Assembly: GCF_002163585.1 (NCBI RefSeq)
Contig: NZ_CP015579.1
Location: forward strand, 4,423,467 to 4,487,466
Direction: 5' to 3'
Length of the DNA: 64,000 nt
Source: Tatumella citrea
Lineage (GTDB): Bacteria > Pseudomonadota > Gammaproteobacteria > Enterobacterales > Enterobacteriaceae
Shown piece after piece: positions 8,234 to 16,590 of this stretch. How positions within the stretch are numbered: position 1 is the first letter of the stretch; every line of letters begins with the position of its first letter. The notes under the pieces are model-generated. The model searched no databases and was not told where the DNA came from. It was given only the letters and a program-made list of their open reading frames with translations. The position numbers and the translations under genes are program-made.

Positions 8234-8672
8234 TCTGCTTCCTTACCTGCTACTGCTGCTGATCGGTGTGCTGGGAATGGTGGGTCACAATATGGCTGTT
8301 GTGTATGCCGTAGTTGCCCTGTTCCTGATCAAAATTACTCCGCTGTCCCGGTTCTTTCCGTTTATTGAAACCCAGGGGGTGACGATTGGCATCATCATCC
8401 TGACGATTGGGGTCATTGCCCCGCTGGCCAGCGGAGATATGACACTGCGTTCACTGATACGCACCCTGGCGGACTGGAAATCCCTGGCTGCCATCGTGAT
8501 TGGTATTTTTGTTTCGTGGGTCGGCGGACGGGGTGTCACTTTTCTGTCAGCCCAGCCCGGAATTGTCGGGGGATTACTGGTAGGTACCATTATCGGCGTT
8601 GCCTTTTTCAAAGGAGTACCGGTAGGGCCACTAATTGCAGCAGGGCTGGTCTCTTTATTATTTTTAAAATAA
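8226..8672 (+). CDS. yeaL: UPF0756 (YeaL/DUF441) four-helix inner-membrane protein
   Basis: Reading from the GTG at 8226 gives 148 residues, the same length as E. coli YeaL. GGGGAAGA lies just upstream, inside the kinase gene. The protein is almost wholly hydrophobic, with about four membrane helices and glycine-rich segments such as GIVGGLLVGTIIGVAFFKGVPVGPLIAAGL. Its function is unknown. The 8-nt overlap with the kinase implies translational coupling and hence a link to sugar-acid metabolism, perhaps transport. An upstream in-frame ATG at 8172, deep inside the kinase gene, is unlikely to be used. Confidence 0.8.
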   Translation: MNSLLPYLLLLLIGVLGMVGHNMAVVYAVVALFLIKITPLSRFFPFIETQGVTIGIIILTIGVIAPLASGDMTLRSLIRTLADWKSLAAIVIGIFVSWVGGRGVTFLSAQPGIVGGLLVGTIIGVAFFKGVPVGPLIAAGLVSLLFLK

Positions 8673-8805
8673 CCGACGACTTTTATTATTTATATTAAAT
8701 AACAATACCTTAGTTTTTTATTTTCCGTTCAGTTCTGTGCCTGAAAAGTCGGGAGAGGCGTGCGGTATTTGATTTATAACTGAAGCTATGAGCAGGAGTG
8801 TAAAA

Positions 8806-10194
8806 GTGAGACCAACGAGTCTGGCTTTAATTATCGGGCTCTCGGTGTTCTCGGGGAAAGCTGTGCAGGCTGCAGACACCCCTTCAGCATCGACGATAAT
8901 TGAGCAAGGAAAATATTTATCAGTGGCCGCGGACTGTGGAGCCTGTCATAACTCCCCGACAAGCGGAGCTGCTATGGCGGGGGGCTATGCGATTGCCTCA
9001 CCAATGGGCAATATTATCGCCAGCAACATTACCCCGTCAGTGACAGCCGGCATTGGTAATTATACCGAACAACAATTTGCCCGGGCGGTCAGAGAGGGAG
9101 TTAACGCACAGGGCGACCATCTTTATCCGGCAATGCCTTATACCTCGTACAGTAAAATGACTGACAGTGATATTCATGCGCTGTATCAGTATTTTATGCA
9201 CGGGGTTCAGCCGGTTGATACTCCGGCTCCGGCCACAAAGCTTCCGTTTCCGTTCTCAATTCGTAGCAGTATGGCGTTGTGGAATATGCTGTTTGCCAGC
9301 CAGCAGCGTTTCACTCCGGATAGCCAGAAATCAGCTCAGCTAAACCGGGGTGATTACCTGGTCAATGTGCTGGAGCACTGTGATGCCTGCCATACTCCTC
9401 GTAATTTCCTGATGGGTCAGAAAAATGACCTGGCTTTATCCGGCGGGCAGGTGGGTAGCTGGTATGCTCCTAATATCACTTCTGATAAAACTGCCGGTAT
9501 TGGTAGCTGGAGCGATGACCAGCTGTTTCAGTACCTGAAAACAGGTCATGTTGCCGGTAAAGCTCAGGCCGCGGGCCCTATGGCAGAAGCCATTGAGAAC
9601 AGCCTGCAACACCTTAGCGATGATGATTTGCATGCCATTGTTGCCTGGCTGAAACAGGTTCCCGCCTCGGGCGCCACAGCTACGGAATCACGTTTTACTC
9701 AGGGTGCGCCTTCAGACAGTGAGGCCGCCATGCGCGCGACCGATCATCCGGATGCCGGCTGGGTCGTGTTCAGTAACAGCTGTGCTAACTGCCACCAGGC
9801 CAACGGTGAAGGCAGCCAGTTTTATCCTTCGTTATTCCACAACAGTGCAACCGGTGCCGCACAGCCGGACAACCTGATTGCGACCATTCTGTTTGGTGTC
9901 CGCCGTCACGCCGACGGCCAGTATGTTGCGATGCCAGCATTCGGACCTGCAGCTTCGTTTGTTGACCGGCTCAATGATCAGCAAGTTGCAGATGTGGCTA
10001 ACTATGTCTTAAAAAATTACGGAAATGCCTCACTGACTGTCACTGCCGATCAGGTGAAAACAGTTCGTGAAGGCGGGCCTGTACCGGCCATTGCTTATCT
10101 GTCAAATCCGGCAGTGTTAGCTATCGGTGCATTGATTGTGCTGGTGATTCTGGGCCTGATCGTGACTGCAGTTCGCAGAAGGGGGAAAAAATGA
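8806..10194 (+). CDS. Membrane-bound triheme cytochrome c subunit of an FAD sugar/sugar-acid dehydrogenase
   Basis: From the GTG at 8806 (AGGAG seven bases upstream) the protein has 462 residues; an in-frame ATG at 8788 adds six. A signal peptide ends KAVQA/A. Three CxxCH heme sites are present: CGACH near residue 44, CDACH at 192 and CANCH at 326. A C-terminal helix (about 429-452) followed by RRRGKK anchors it in the inner membrane facing the periplasm. This is the electron-transfer subunit that passes electrons to ubiquinone in gluconate 2-dehydrogenase, 2-ketogluconate, sorbitol and fructose dehydrogenases. It heads a three-gene operon with 4-nt overlaps. The substrate is not decided by this subunit. 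Confidence 0.88.
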   Translation: MRPTSLALIIGLSVFSGKAVQAADTPSASTIIEQGKYLSVAADCGACHNSPTSGAAMAGGYAIASPMGNIIASNITPSVTAGIGNYTEQQFARAVREGVNAQGDHLYPAMPYTSYSKMTDSDIHALYQYFMHGVQPVDTPAPATKLPFPFSIRSSMALWNMLFASQQRFTPDSQKSAQLNRGDYLVNVLEHCDACHTPRNFLMGQKNDLALSGGQVGSWYAPNITSDKTAGIGSWSDDQLFQYLKTGHVAGKAQAAGPMAEAIENSLQHLSDDDLHAIVAWLKQVPASGATATESRFTQGAPSDSEAAMRATDHPDAGWVVFSNSCANCHQANGEGSQFYPSLFHNSATGAAQPDNLIATILFGVRRHADGQYVAMPAFGPAASFVDRLNDQQVADVANYVLKNYGNASLTVTADQVKTVREGGPVPAIAYLSNPAVLAIGALIVLVILGLIVTAVRRRGKK

Positions 10195-10724
10195 CAGCAA
10201 ATAATCGCCATCCTTCCGGGGTTTCACGCCGTCGTCTGCTGCAGGGTATGGGCATTCTGTCGGTTGCCGGGTTATGTGGTTCACTGTTTCCTTCTTTTCG
10301 TGCAGCAGCAGCAGAACTGCAGGACAGTGGTTTTATCCCGTTATCTGAATTTCTGGTTAATCGCCGGGTGAACCCAATTCTGGCTCAGCGTTACTACGAT
10401 GCATTGCATCGCCATGATGAAAAATTTGATCAGAAGCTGGCATTGCTTAAACAGGATATTCAGCCAGGAAAGTATCAAAACATTGATGATTTTCTTCAAA
10501 AAAATGCCGTCGGAACAGATTTACGACAGGCAGCAGGTCAGGTCATTTCTGCCTGGTACACCGGAGTGGTAGGCAACGACGAGAAACTGGAACTTATCGC
10601 ATATGCAGACGCGATGATGTATGTGCCCACCAGTGGCGTTCTTGTGGTTCCAACCTATGGCAGTGGCCCGATTTCCTGGGCTGCCGTTGACAATAAACCC
10701 GCACACCAGGGGCCGGCTGTATGA
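10191..10724 (+). CDS. Small (gamma) subunit of the FAD sugar dehydrogenase, Tat-exported
   Basis: A 177-residue protein beginning with a twin-arginine signal (SRRRLLQG, residues 12-19, then a hydrophobic core and AAAAE). The mature part (FIPLSEFLVNRRVNP and VPTYGSGPISWA) matches the FAD-sorbitol-dehydrogenase/gluconate-dehydrogenase small-subunit family. The flavoprotein has no signal of its own, so this subunit probably carries it through Tat as a folded complex. It overlaps the upstream cytochrome gene and the downstream flavoprotein gene by ATGA each, so the three subunits are made together. Family membership is clear; the substrate is open. Confidence 0.85.
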   Translation: MTANNRHPSGVSRRRLLQGMGILSVAGLCGSLFPSFRAAAAELQDSGFIPLSEFLVNRRVNPILAQRYYDALHRHDEKFDQKLALLKQDIQPGKYQNIDDFLQKNAVGTDLRQAAGQVISAWYTGVVGNDEKLELIAYADAMMYVPTSGVLVVPTYGSGPISWAAVDNKPAHQGPAV

Positions 10725-12361
10725 GTCAGAATAACGTAGATGCAGAAGTAATTATTATTGGTTCCGGAGTGATGGGCGGGCTACTGGCGACTCAGCTGTC
10801 TGCTGCCGGAAAATCAGTGATTATTGTTGAGGCGGGCCCACGTGTTACACGCCAGCAAATCGTTGACCGTTTCAGAAACTCACCGTTCAAGATGTCACTC
10901 ACTAATATGAAATTGCAGGGTGTCGGCTCGCCGTATCCTGATTTACCTCATGTACCTTCCACTTACGGCAACTACCTGCAACAGGTCGGGCCGGTAAAAT
11001 ACCCGACTAAATACCTGCGTGTCGTTGGCGGAACCACATGGCACTTTGGTTCCGCTTTGTGGCGGATGATTCCAAACGATTTTAAATTGAAGACGTTGTA
11101 CGGACATGGCAGAGACTGGCCGTTTGGTTACGACGAACTGGAACCCTGGTATTGCGAAGCAGAGCATGCACTGGGAGTGTCAGGAGTCGATGGACAGGAC
11201 GAGAGCGGGCACGGTGGTAAACCCTGGCCTCCACGCTCTAAACCTTTCCCGATGCCGGGCTTACCTACCAGTTATATGTTTGACCGGCTGAGCGAGTTGC
11301 TTGGTAAAGGCGGTTATAACCCGGTGCTGGAACCAAATGGCAGGGCGACCCGCCCCTGGGGCAATCGTCCGGTATGTGCAGGCAATAATAACTGCAACCC
11401 GGTGTGCCCGATTGGTGCCAAATATGATGGTTCAATGCATATCGATCAGGCAGAACGGCTGGGTGCTAAGCTGCTGGACAATTCGGTGGTGTATAAAATA
11501 GAAGCGGATGACAACGGTAAAATCACCCGTATCTGGTATAAAAAGCCTGATGGTTCTGAGCATTCCCTGACAGCAAATCTGTTTATTGTGGCTGCCTATG
11601 GGATTGAATCACCGAAATTATTGCTGATGTCTACCTCAGAAAAATATCCGAATGGTATTGCCAACTCTTCTGATCAGGTCGGCCGTAATCTGATGGGTCA
11701 CACCGGCATTAGTATGAACTTTATGATGGCCGAGGATGTCTGGCCGGGGCAGGGACCAACAGAATTACTGGTCTATCTAAACAACCGTGATGGTGAGTTC
11801 AGAAAAACGTTCCCGAGCTATAAAATCAAAGTGCGTAATACCGTGCCAACCGCTGATTATGCTTCCGGGCTGATTAGTAAAGGGGTATTAGGTTCAGAAC
11901 TGGATGAGCAACTGCGTAAGCTGTCAGCCCGTTCGCTGAACTTCGCCATTGATTTTGAGACAGTGCCATTGCCGGAAAACCGGGTCGTTCCCAGTAAAAC
12001 CAAAACTGATGCAATTGGAATTCCGCTACCGGAAATATCGTACAGCGTGACCGATTACTGGCAGGCAGGGAAAGAAGCAGGGCTGAAAGATTTTGCGAAT
12101 TTTGCAAAATTACTGGGGGGCGATGTGCTGAAAATCGACACCAATTATCAGGATCGCCAGCATATTATGGGAACCACCATCATGGGCGATGACCCGAAAA
12201 ATTCGGTGGTGAATTCTGATTGCCGGACCCATGATCACCCGAACCTGTACATTGCCGGAACCAGCGTGATGCCTTCGGCATCCTGTATGAATCCAACTCT
12301 CACCGGGGCTGCGTTAAGTTTGCGGCTGGCAAATCATCTGTTGAAAAACGTACTGGTTTAA
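10721..12361 (+). CDS. GMC-family FAD dehydrogenase, large catalytic subunit
   Basis: A 546-residue glucose-methanol-choline oxidoreductase. FAD-binding GSGVMGG sits at residues 14-20. H481 in HIMGTTIMG and N524 in CMNPTLTG are the expected catalytic pair. The cluster CAGNNNCNPVCPIGA (C219, C225, C229) resembles the [3Fe-4S]-binding loop of bacterial FAD glucose and fructose dehydrogenases. With the Tat-exported small subunit and the triheme cytochrome it forms a periplasmic membrane complex. Likely substrates are gluconate, 2-ketogluconate, sorbitol or a related polyol; sequence alone does not choose. It has no signal peptide, as usual for this subunit. Confidence 0.88.
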   Translation: MSQNNVDAEVIIIGSGVMGGLLATQLSAAGKSVIIVEAGPRVTRQQIVDRFRNSPFKMSLTNMKLQGVGSPYPDLPHVPSTYGNYLQQVGPVKYPTKYLRVVGGTTWHFGSALWRMIPNDFKLKTLYGHGRDWPFGYDELEPWYCEAEHALGVSGVDGQDESGHGGKPWPPRSKPFPMPGLPTSYMFDRLSELLGKGGYNPVLEPNGRATRPWGNRPVCAGNNNCNPVCPIGAKYDGSMHIDQAERLGAKLLDNSVVYKIEADDNGKITRIWYKKPDGSEHSLTANLFIVAAYGIESPKLLLMSTSEKYPNGIANSSDQVGRNLMGHTGISMNFMMAEDVWPGQGPTELLVYLNNRDGEFRKTFPSYKIKVRNTVPTADYASGLISKGVLGSELDEQLRKLSARSLNFAIDFETVPLPENRVVPSKTKTDAIGIPLPEISYSVTDYWQAGKEAGLKDFANFAKLLGGDVLKIDTNYQDRQHIMGTTIMGDDPKNSVVNSDCRTHDHPNLYIAGTSVMPSASCMNPTLTGAALSLRLANHLLKNVLV

Positions 12362-12372
12362 TCTGAACCCGC

Positions 12373-12405
12373 GTTGTCTGCCGGAGACCCTTTCCGGCAG
12401 ACAAC
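12373..12405. terminator. Hairpin between convergent dehydrogenase operon and nudK
   Basis: GTTGTCTGCCGGA pairs exactly with TCCGGCAGACAAC (13 bp) over a 7-nt loop. It lies 12 nt past the stop of the flavoprotein gene and 15 nt past the nudK stop from the other side, suiting bidirectional termination. Confidence 0.7.
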
Positions 12406-12419
12406 ATAAATCATCACTG

Positions 12420-13004
12420 TTAAATCAGCTGATTAAGTGCCGCATACTGTAGCAACATAATGGTTTTAGCATCGTTAATTGCGCCGGATTTCATCGCCTG
12501 TAAAGCTTCACTGAAGCTCATCTCAAGGACTTCCAGATCCTCACCTTCTTCCTGTAATCCACCGCCAGTGCTTACCTGATCTGCTGGCTGATATTCTGCC
12601 ACAAACAGATGCAGTTTCTCGGTTACTGAACCGGGGCTCATCCAGGCTTCAAACACTTTCTCAACCTTGTCTATCCGGTAGCCGGTTTCTTCTTCAGCCT
12701 CTTTACGAATCCTCTCTTCCGGCTGTTCACCTTCGAGTAAGCCAGCGGCAACTTCAATCAGCATCCCGTCGCTGCCATTCACAAATGCCGGCAGGCGAAA
12801 CTGGCGGGTAAGAACAACCGACTGACGTTCACGGTTATATAACAGCAGTGCTGCGCCATCGCCATGGTCATAAGCTTCACGATGCAGACGTTGCCACTCA
12901 CCATCCCGGCGCTGATAATCAAAAGTGTATTTTTTGAGCAGATACCAGTCATCAGAAAGTGTCTGTGTATTTACTATCCGGACTCTGTTGTTCGCTGATT
13001 GCAC
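12420..13004 (-). CDS. nudK: GDP-mannose pyrophosphatase NudK (Nudix hydrolase)
   Basis: A 194-residue protein (E. coli NudK has 191). The Nudix box is complete (GLLEGEQPEERIRKEAEEETGY without its first residues, about 87-108) and binds Mg2+ for pyrophosphate-bond cleavage. NudK hydrolyses GDP-mannose and related nucleotide sugars to GMP and sugar phosphate. The extended N-terminal half with FDYQRRDGEWQ and LTRQFRLPAFVNG matches the ADP-sugar pyrophosphatase subgroup. The start is GTG with GAGGGAGG upstream. It is monocistronic between a sugar-dehydrogenase operon and a porin, and gives no sign of belonging to either. Confidence 0.85.
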   Translation of the reverse strand: MQSANNRVRIVNTQTLSDDWYLLKKYTFDYQRRDGEWQRLHREAYDHGDGAALLLYNRERQSVVLTRQFRLPAFVNGSDGMLIEVAAGLLEGEQPEERIRKEAEEETGYRIDKVEKVFEAWMSPGSVTEKLHLFVAEYQPADQVSTGGGLQEEGEDLEVLEMSFSEALQAMKSGAINDAKTIMLLQYAALNQLI

Positions 13005-13123
13005 TGCCGTGCCTCCCTCAGGATATTCTGATGTTGACCTGTTGCTGACCGGCTAAATAAATCTGCCTGCTGTAGCAAAGTGTATCGGATATCCAGTGTA
13101 ACGCCGGGAGGAAGATTGTGATA

Positions 13124-13151
13124 CGGAAAGGCTGCTATTGCAGCCTTTCCG
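13124..13151 (-). terminator. Terminator hairpin of the oprB-type porin gene
   Basis: A 12-bp perfect stem, CGGAAAGGCTGC and GCAGCCTTTCCG, with loop TATT, begins 11 nt past the porin stop codon. The downstream minus-strand sequence is only moderately T-rich. Confidence 0.65.
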
Positions 13152-13162
13152 TTCAGACAAGA

Positions 13163-14509
13163 TTAGAAATTGACGTTGGCAGAAATACCACCGATAAACG
13201 CGTTCTGCACCCGGCTGACGGCACCTGGTGAGGTCACATATTGCAGGTTTGGACGAACCTGCAGCCATTTGGTGGCCTGAACGTTGTAGTACACTTCATA
13301 GTCGTATTCAGCGCCTTTCTGTACCGGCAGGTAAGTCGGGCTTTCGTAGCTGTTGGCACCGTAGAAACGGTTTTCATCAGTTAACATCCGTGTATAGCTG
13401 GAGTTAACGTGAATACGGCTGGCACCGACACCGATTTCATCATCAGGACGGGCATCGAACGGCCCTTTCCATACCAGAGAAACTGACTGATAGTTATCGG
13501 TTTTCGAGGTTTTATGGTCATTCATTACTGCCTGAACGGCCAGGGTTAAACCACGTTTTGCGTCGCCGTGCCAGCTGGTCAGCTGTTGTTGTGCCAGCAG
13601 GTAGCCGCCGTAAGAATGCGCGGTATCGCTATAGCCACCATTGCCCCAGGAACCATAGACATTATCATGCGTTGAGGAGTAGTAATAACCAATACGGTAG
13701 TTACCCGGCAGGCCTTCAGGCCCCAGTTTTGGTGCCCAGCCTAGTTCTACCGGAACCAGGTTGCCGGAGGTCGGGCTGAATTCGAACCGGAAACCATCGC
13801 CACGATCGTAGTTATACTGGTTCTGGTTGTAGAAACCGACCTGCATAAATACTTCGGGAGTGATGTTAAGTTTTACCCGGCCACCCCACTGAGATACCGG
13901 CCAGTTATACCAGTGATCACCACGCCAGTTACCGGCCTGTCCGCCACCGAACGCAAGGTTCTGGAATTTACTGTCCATGGTGTCAAAGTCTTCACCGACA
14001 GTAACACGACCGGCTTTTACGTCCAGGGTGTGGTCAAAGAAACCTTTTCTTAACCAGAACTGAGTCAGGCGCCAGGTCTGGCCACGGCCATAGACTTCCT
14101 GAACGGAAGACAACATAGGAGCTCGTGGGTCACCCACCTGATCCGAGACATTTTGTCCGTCACGGTTTGTGATGGTCATCTGAAATTCGGTGTCGTTCCA
14201 GTTCAGCAGCTTTTCCAGGTCCAGATTAACCCCAAAAGCCCACTGATCACTGTAGCGGGCCGTGGTCGATTTATCGTAACCACCCGCCAGATTCGACGCA
14301 GATTCCATCGTGTAATTGACCTGAAAATCGATACCTTCATCTTTGAGTTGTGAACGGGTACCGCCCCAGTCGCCAAACATCCAGGGGGAATCATAGCTTA
14401 AGGCATCCGCAGAATAGCTGATGGCCGGGTAAGCAGAGGCACCAAGTATGAACAGGCTCATCATTAGTGTCTTTTTGTGAGTATTGCGCACTGCTTTATT
14501 TTTTTTCAT
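13163..14509 (-). CDS. OprB-family carbohydrate-selective porin
   Basis: A 448-residue outer-membrane protein. A signal peptide of about 33 residues (ending ISYSA/D) is followed by WMFGDWGGTRSQLKDEGIDF, the start typical of OprB porins. Alternating aromatic strand patterns and a C-terminal Phe (SANVNF) support insertion as a beta-barrel. OprB channels carry glucose and other sugars. Its location next to the periplasmic sugar dehydrogenase suggests it feeds that enzyme, although nudK lies between them in the same direction as the porin. The ribosome site is weak (TAAGAAT), and a second ATG pair at residues 16-17 is possible but would shorten the signal. CRP control would be expected for such a porin but I see no strong site. 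Confidence 0.85.
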   Translation of the reverse strand: MKKNKAVRNTHKKTLMMSLFILGASAYPAISYSADALSYDSPWMFGDWGGTRSQLKDEGIDFQVNYTMESASNLAGGYDKSTTARYSDQWAFGVNLDLEKLLNWNDTEFQMTITNRDGQNVSDQVGDPRAPMLSSVQEVYGRGQTWRLTQFWLRKGFFDHTLDVKAGRVTVGEDFDTMDSKFQNLAFGGGQAGNWRGDHWYNWPVSQWGGRVKLNITPEVFMQVGFYNQNQYNYDRGDGFRFEFSPTSGNLVPVELGWAPKLGPEGLPGNYRIGYYYSSTHDNVYGSWGNGGYSDTAHSYGGYLLAQQQLTSWHGDAKRGLTLAVQAVMNDHKTSKTDNYQSVSLVWKGPFDARPDDEIGVGASRIHVNSSYTRMLTDENRFYGANSYESPTYLPVQKGAEYDYEVYYNVQATKWLQVRPNLQYVTSPGAVSRVQNAFIGGISANVNF

Positions 14510-15291
14510 GATAATTATTCTTATTAGGTGTAAGGGAATTTAACTTTATGAGTGATGCGAAAAATTGTTTTGGAATATCGTGCTCAGATTAATTTAATTA
14601 TTCAAATTTTAGAGCTAGCCCACAAAATTACGCCCCGTGATTAAAGTTTTCTTTTATACCAACCCCCACTTTAATGCGTTTTAATTATTATTGAACGCCA
14701 CCTTATCGCCGCCGAAATGAGCATGTTATTCTTCTGTTGGATTATTAACCAAAAAGATACCTGGAAAGAGTGGCTTTTTAATTATTTTATAATCAACAGG
14801 ATACATTTTAATCGCAAGGCGTTAGTGAAAGGGACTGCACTATACAGCAAAACAGACAATAAAAAACAATAACGTTAATTAATTGTTACTTTTTTACCCG
14901 AAATAACACTTTACGTTTTGCTACAAATGAGCAGCTATTAAATTGGAAAAATATTTTTCTTTAATAAATCTGATTATCAGACAGAATTTTTCAGGGTTAG
15001 TTAAGATAATTCCTTTTTTTTCATTGCCTTGCAATTTTGTATTTTAAAGAAACTGACAGTGTTTTAATCTTTTTCGGCGACAGGAAAGGCGATAAATCGT
15101 TATTTTAGAAAGCCTTTTTAACTGAGTCTGGGGAAATTATTGTTTTTTATGAGGTATAAGCATTTATTATGGTTTTTGACAAGAAGCTAAATGTTTTTTT
15201 GTGATTTCTATAGAAATAAAACATCAAAATTACTAAAAAAATGCTGAGAAAAGGCTTTATTGACCGGTAAAAATCAGGTACATTTTCAGTC
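14510..15291. other. AT-rich intergenic region between oprB porin and spf
   Basis: About 780 bp without a credible gene on either strand. It is visibly AT-rich, with long T and A runs. It must hold the leftward porin promoter and the rightward Spot 42 promoter. The best Spot 42 -10 is TACATT at 15279-15284, eight bases before the RNA start. A CRP half-site (TTTGTGA, near 15199) is compatible with the known CRP repression of spf but is weak. In E. coli the polA gene occupies this side of spf; no polA remnant is visible here. Confidence 0.5.
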
Positions 15292-15399
15292 GTAGGGTAC
15301 AGAGGTAAGATGTTCTATCTTTCAGACCTTTTACTTCACGTAATCGGATTTGGCTGATTGTTAGCCGCCCCGTTCATCTCGGTGAACGGGGCGTTTTTT
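15292..15399 (+). ncRNA. spf: Spot 42 small RNA
   Basis: The 108-nt segment starts GTAGGGTACAGAGGTAAG and keeps the E. coli Spot 42 sequence nearly base for base through TCAGACCTTTTACTTCACG and GGATTTGGCTG. It ends in a 10-bp GCCCCGTTCA/TGAACGGGGC hairpin followed by seven Ts. Changes are concentrated in the terminator stem, where they are compensatory. Spot 42 is an Hfq-dependent, CRP-repressed RNA that blocks translation of galK and many secondary carbon-source genes. Its position just before convergent engB is conserved. Confidence 0.96.
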
Positions 15400-15443
15400 A
15401 TGGTAAGAATTTATTTCTTAATTAACCTGATAATTTACTCAGG

Positions 15444-16097
15444 TTATGACTCTTCTGGTGCAGAATTTCCGACAGTAGTCGAATAAGCGCTGAACCAGTC
15501 ATCCAGTTTCTGGCTAAGTTTATCTACGCCCAGTTTCTTCAGAGATGAAAAATACTCGACCTGAACATCACCTTCAAAAGCCTGGCTCATTTCACGGACC
15601 GTATTCAGTTGCTTTTTCCGGGCACCTGACGCCAGCTTATCGGCTTTTGTCAGCAACACCAGCACCGGGATATGGCTGGTAACAGCCCATTGCACCATTT
15701 GCTGATCCAGATCTTTCATCGGATGGCGAATATCCATCAGGATAACCAGCCCCTTAAGAGAATCACGTTTTTGCAGGTATTCTGCTAATGCGCGCTGCCA
15801 TTTAAGTTTCATCTCTTCCGGGACTTCGGCATAGCCATAACCGGGCAGGTCAACCAGACGGATGCCATCAGCCACCTCAAACAGGTTAATGAGCTGAGTA
15901 CGGCCAGGCGTTTTACTGGTACGCGCCAGAGACTTCTGGTTGGTTAATGTGTTTAATGCACTCGATTTTCCGGCATTAGAACGCCCGGCAAACGCCACTT
16001 CCACTCCACTGTCTGTGGGCAGATGGCGAATGTCCGGGGCGCTGGTGACAAAATGGGTGACGTGATAATTCCATCCAGACAAGGTCGAACTCCGCAT
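15444..16097 (-). CDS. engB: Ribosome-biogenesis GTPase EngB (YihA)
   Basis: A 217-residue GTPase (E. coli 210). G1 is GRSNAGKSS near residue 39, G2 and switch I lie around [10 protein letters not shown]3 is DLPGYG, and G4 is TKAD ([10 protein letters not shown]). EngB is essential for a late step of 50S subunit assembly. Convergence with spf and divergence from the csrC-like RNA and yihI reproduce the E. coli neighbourhood. The C-terminal tail (after WFSAY) is slightly longer than in E. coli and is not conserved. Confidence 0.95.
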   Translation of the reverse strand: MRSSTLSGWNYHVTHFVTSAPDIRHLPTDSGVEVAFAGRSNAGKSSALNTLTNQKSLARTSKTPGRTQLINLFEVADGIRLVDLPGYGYAEVPEEMKLKWQRALAEYLQKRDSLKGLVILMDIRHPMKDLDQQMVQWAVTSHIPVLVLLTKADKLASGARKKQLNTVREMSQAFEGDVQVEYFSSLKKLGVDKLSQKLDDWFSAYSTTVGNSAPEES

Positions 16098-16334
16098 ATA
16101 AATTCAGGATAATGCCCGCAGTATACCTGTTATAGCGGGAAAGTGCCTGCGCCCTGAGCATCGACAAACCTTGTGAGAGATCGGCTATTGCCATTTCAGA
16201 CAATGACTGAAAAAAAATGATAACTATTAAAATTTATTTTAAATATCATAACTCTATATTAATTCGTGAAAAAGAATGCATTTTTGCTCTCTTTTCTGCC
16301 TTGCAGAATCGTCAAAATCAACTACATTACACGT

Positions 16335-16522
16335 CACTCAGGGAGAGGTTGAGGGAAGTTAAGGCTCAGGGAAAGGATAAAGAGCAGAACCTGCCAGGGA
16401 AAAGGTAGCAGGACGGAATGAATCTGATGGATAAGATGAGTATCTTAACCGGATGTGAGATACATGACTTTCTGAATTACAGAAAGTATGAAATAAGCGA
16501 CAGCGTAAGCTGTCGCTTTTTT
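16335..16522 (+). ncRNA. csrC: CsrC-like small RNA (CsrA-sequestering)
   Basis: Located between engB and yihI, exactly where E. coli csrC lies. The segment has nine GGA triplets between about 16340 and 16455, several as AGGGA or CAGGGAAA, the CsrA recognition core, many in purine-rich linkers. A hairpin ACTTTCTG-AATTA-CAGAAAGT (16467-16487) precedes the terminator AAGCGACAGC-GTAA-GCTGTCGCTT plus T-run (16495-16522), which closely resembles the E. coli csrC terminator. A promoter TTGCAG (16301) with TACATT (16323), 16 bp apart, would start the RNA near 16335. The 5' end is inferred; an earlier start near 16268 is possible. The RNA would titrate CsrA. Confidence 0.78.
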
Positions 16523-16590
16523 CTTGTGCTGGTTTCTGCTAGATTTCGCCGTAATTCTATACTAAAGAAAAACAGTTGAGACTGAACACC

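Noticed and set aside
16217..16408. 63-codon frame between engB and yihI
   Set aside because: Overlaps the csrC-like RNA and its promoter; the GGA-rich segment explains its Glu/Arg/Lys-rich end.
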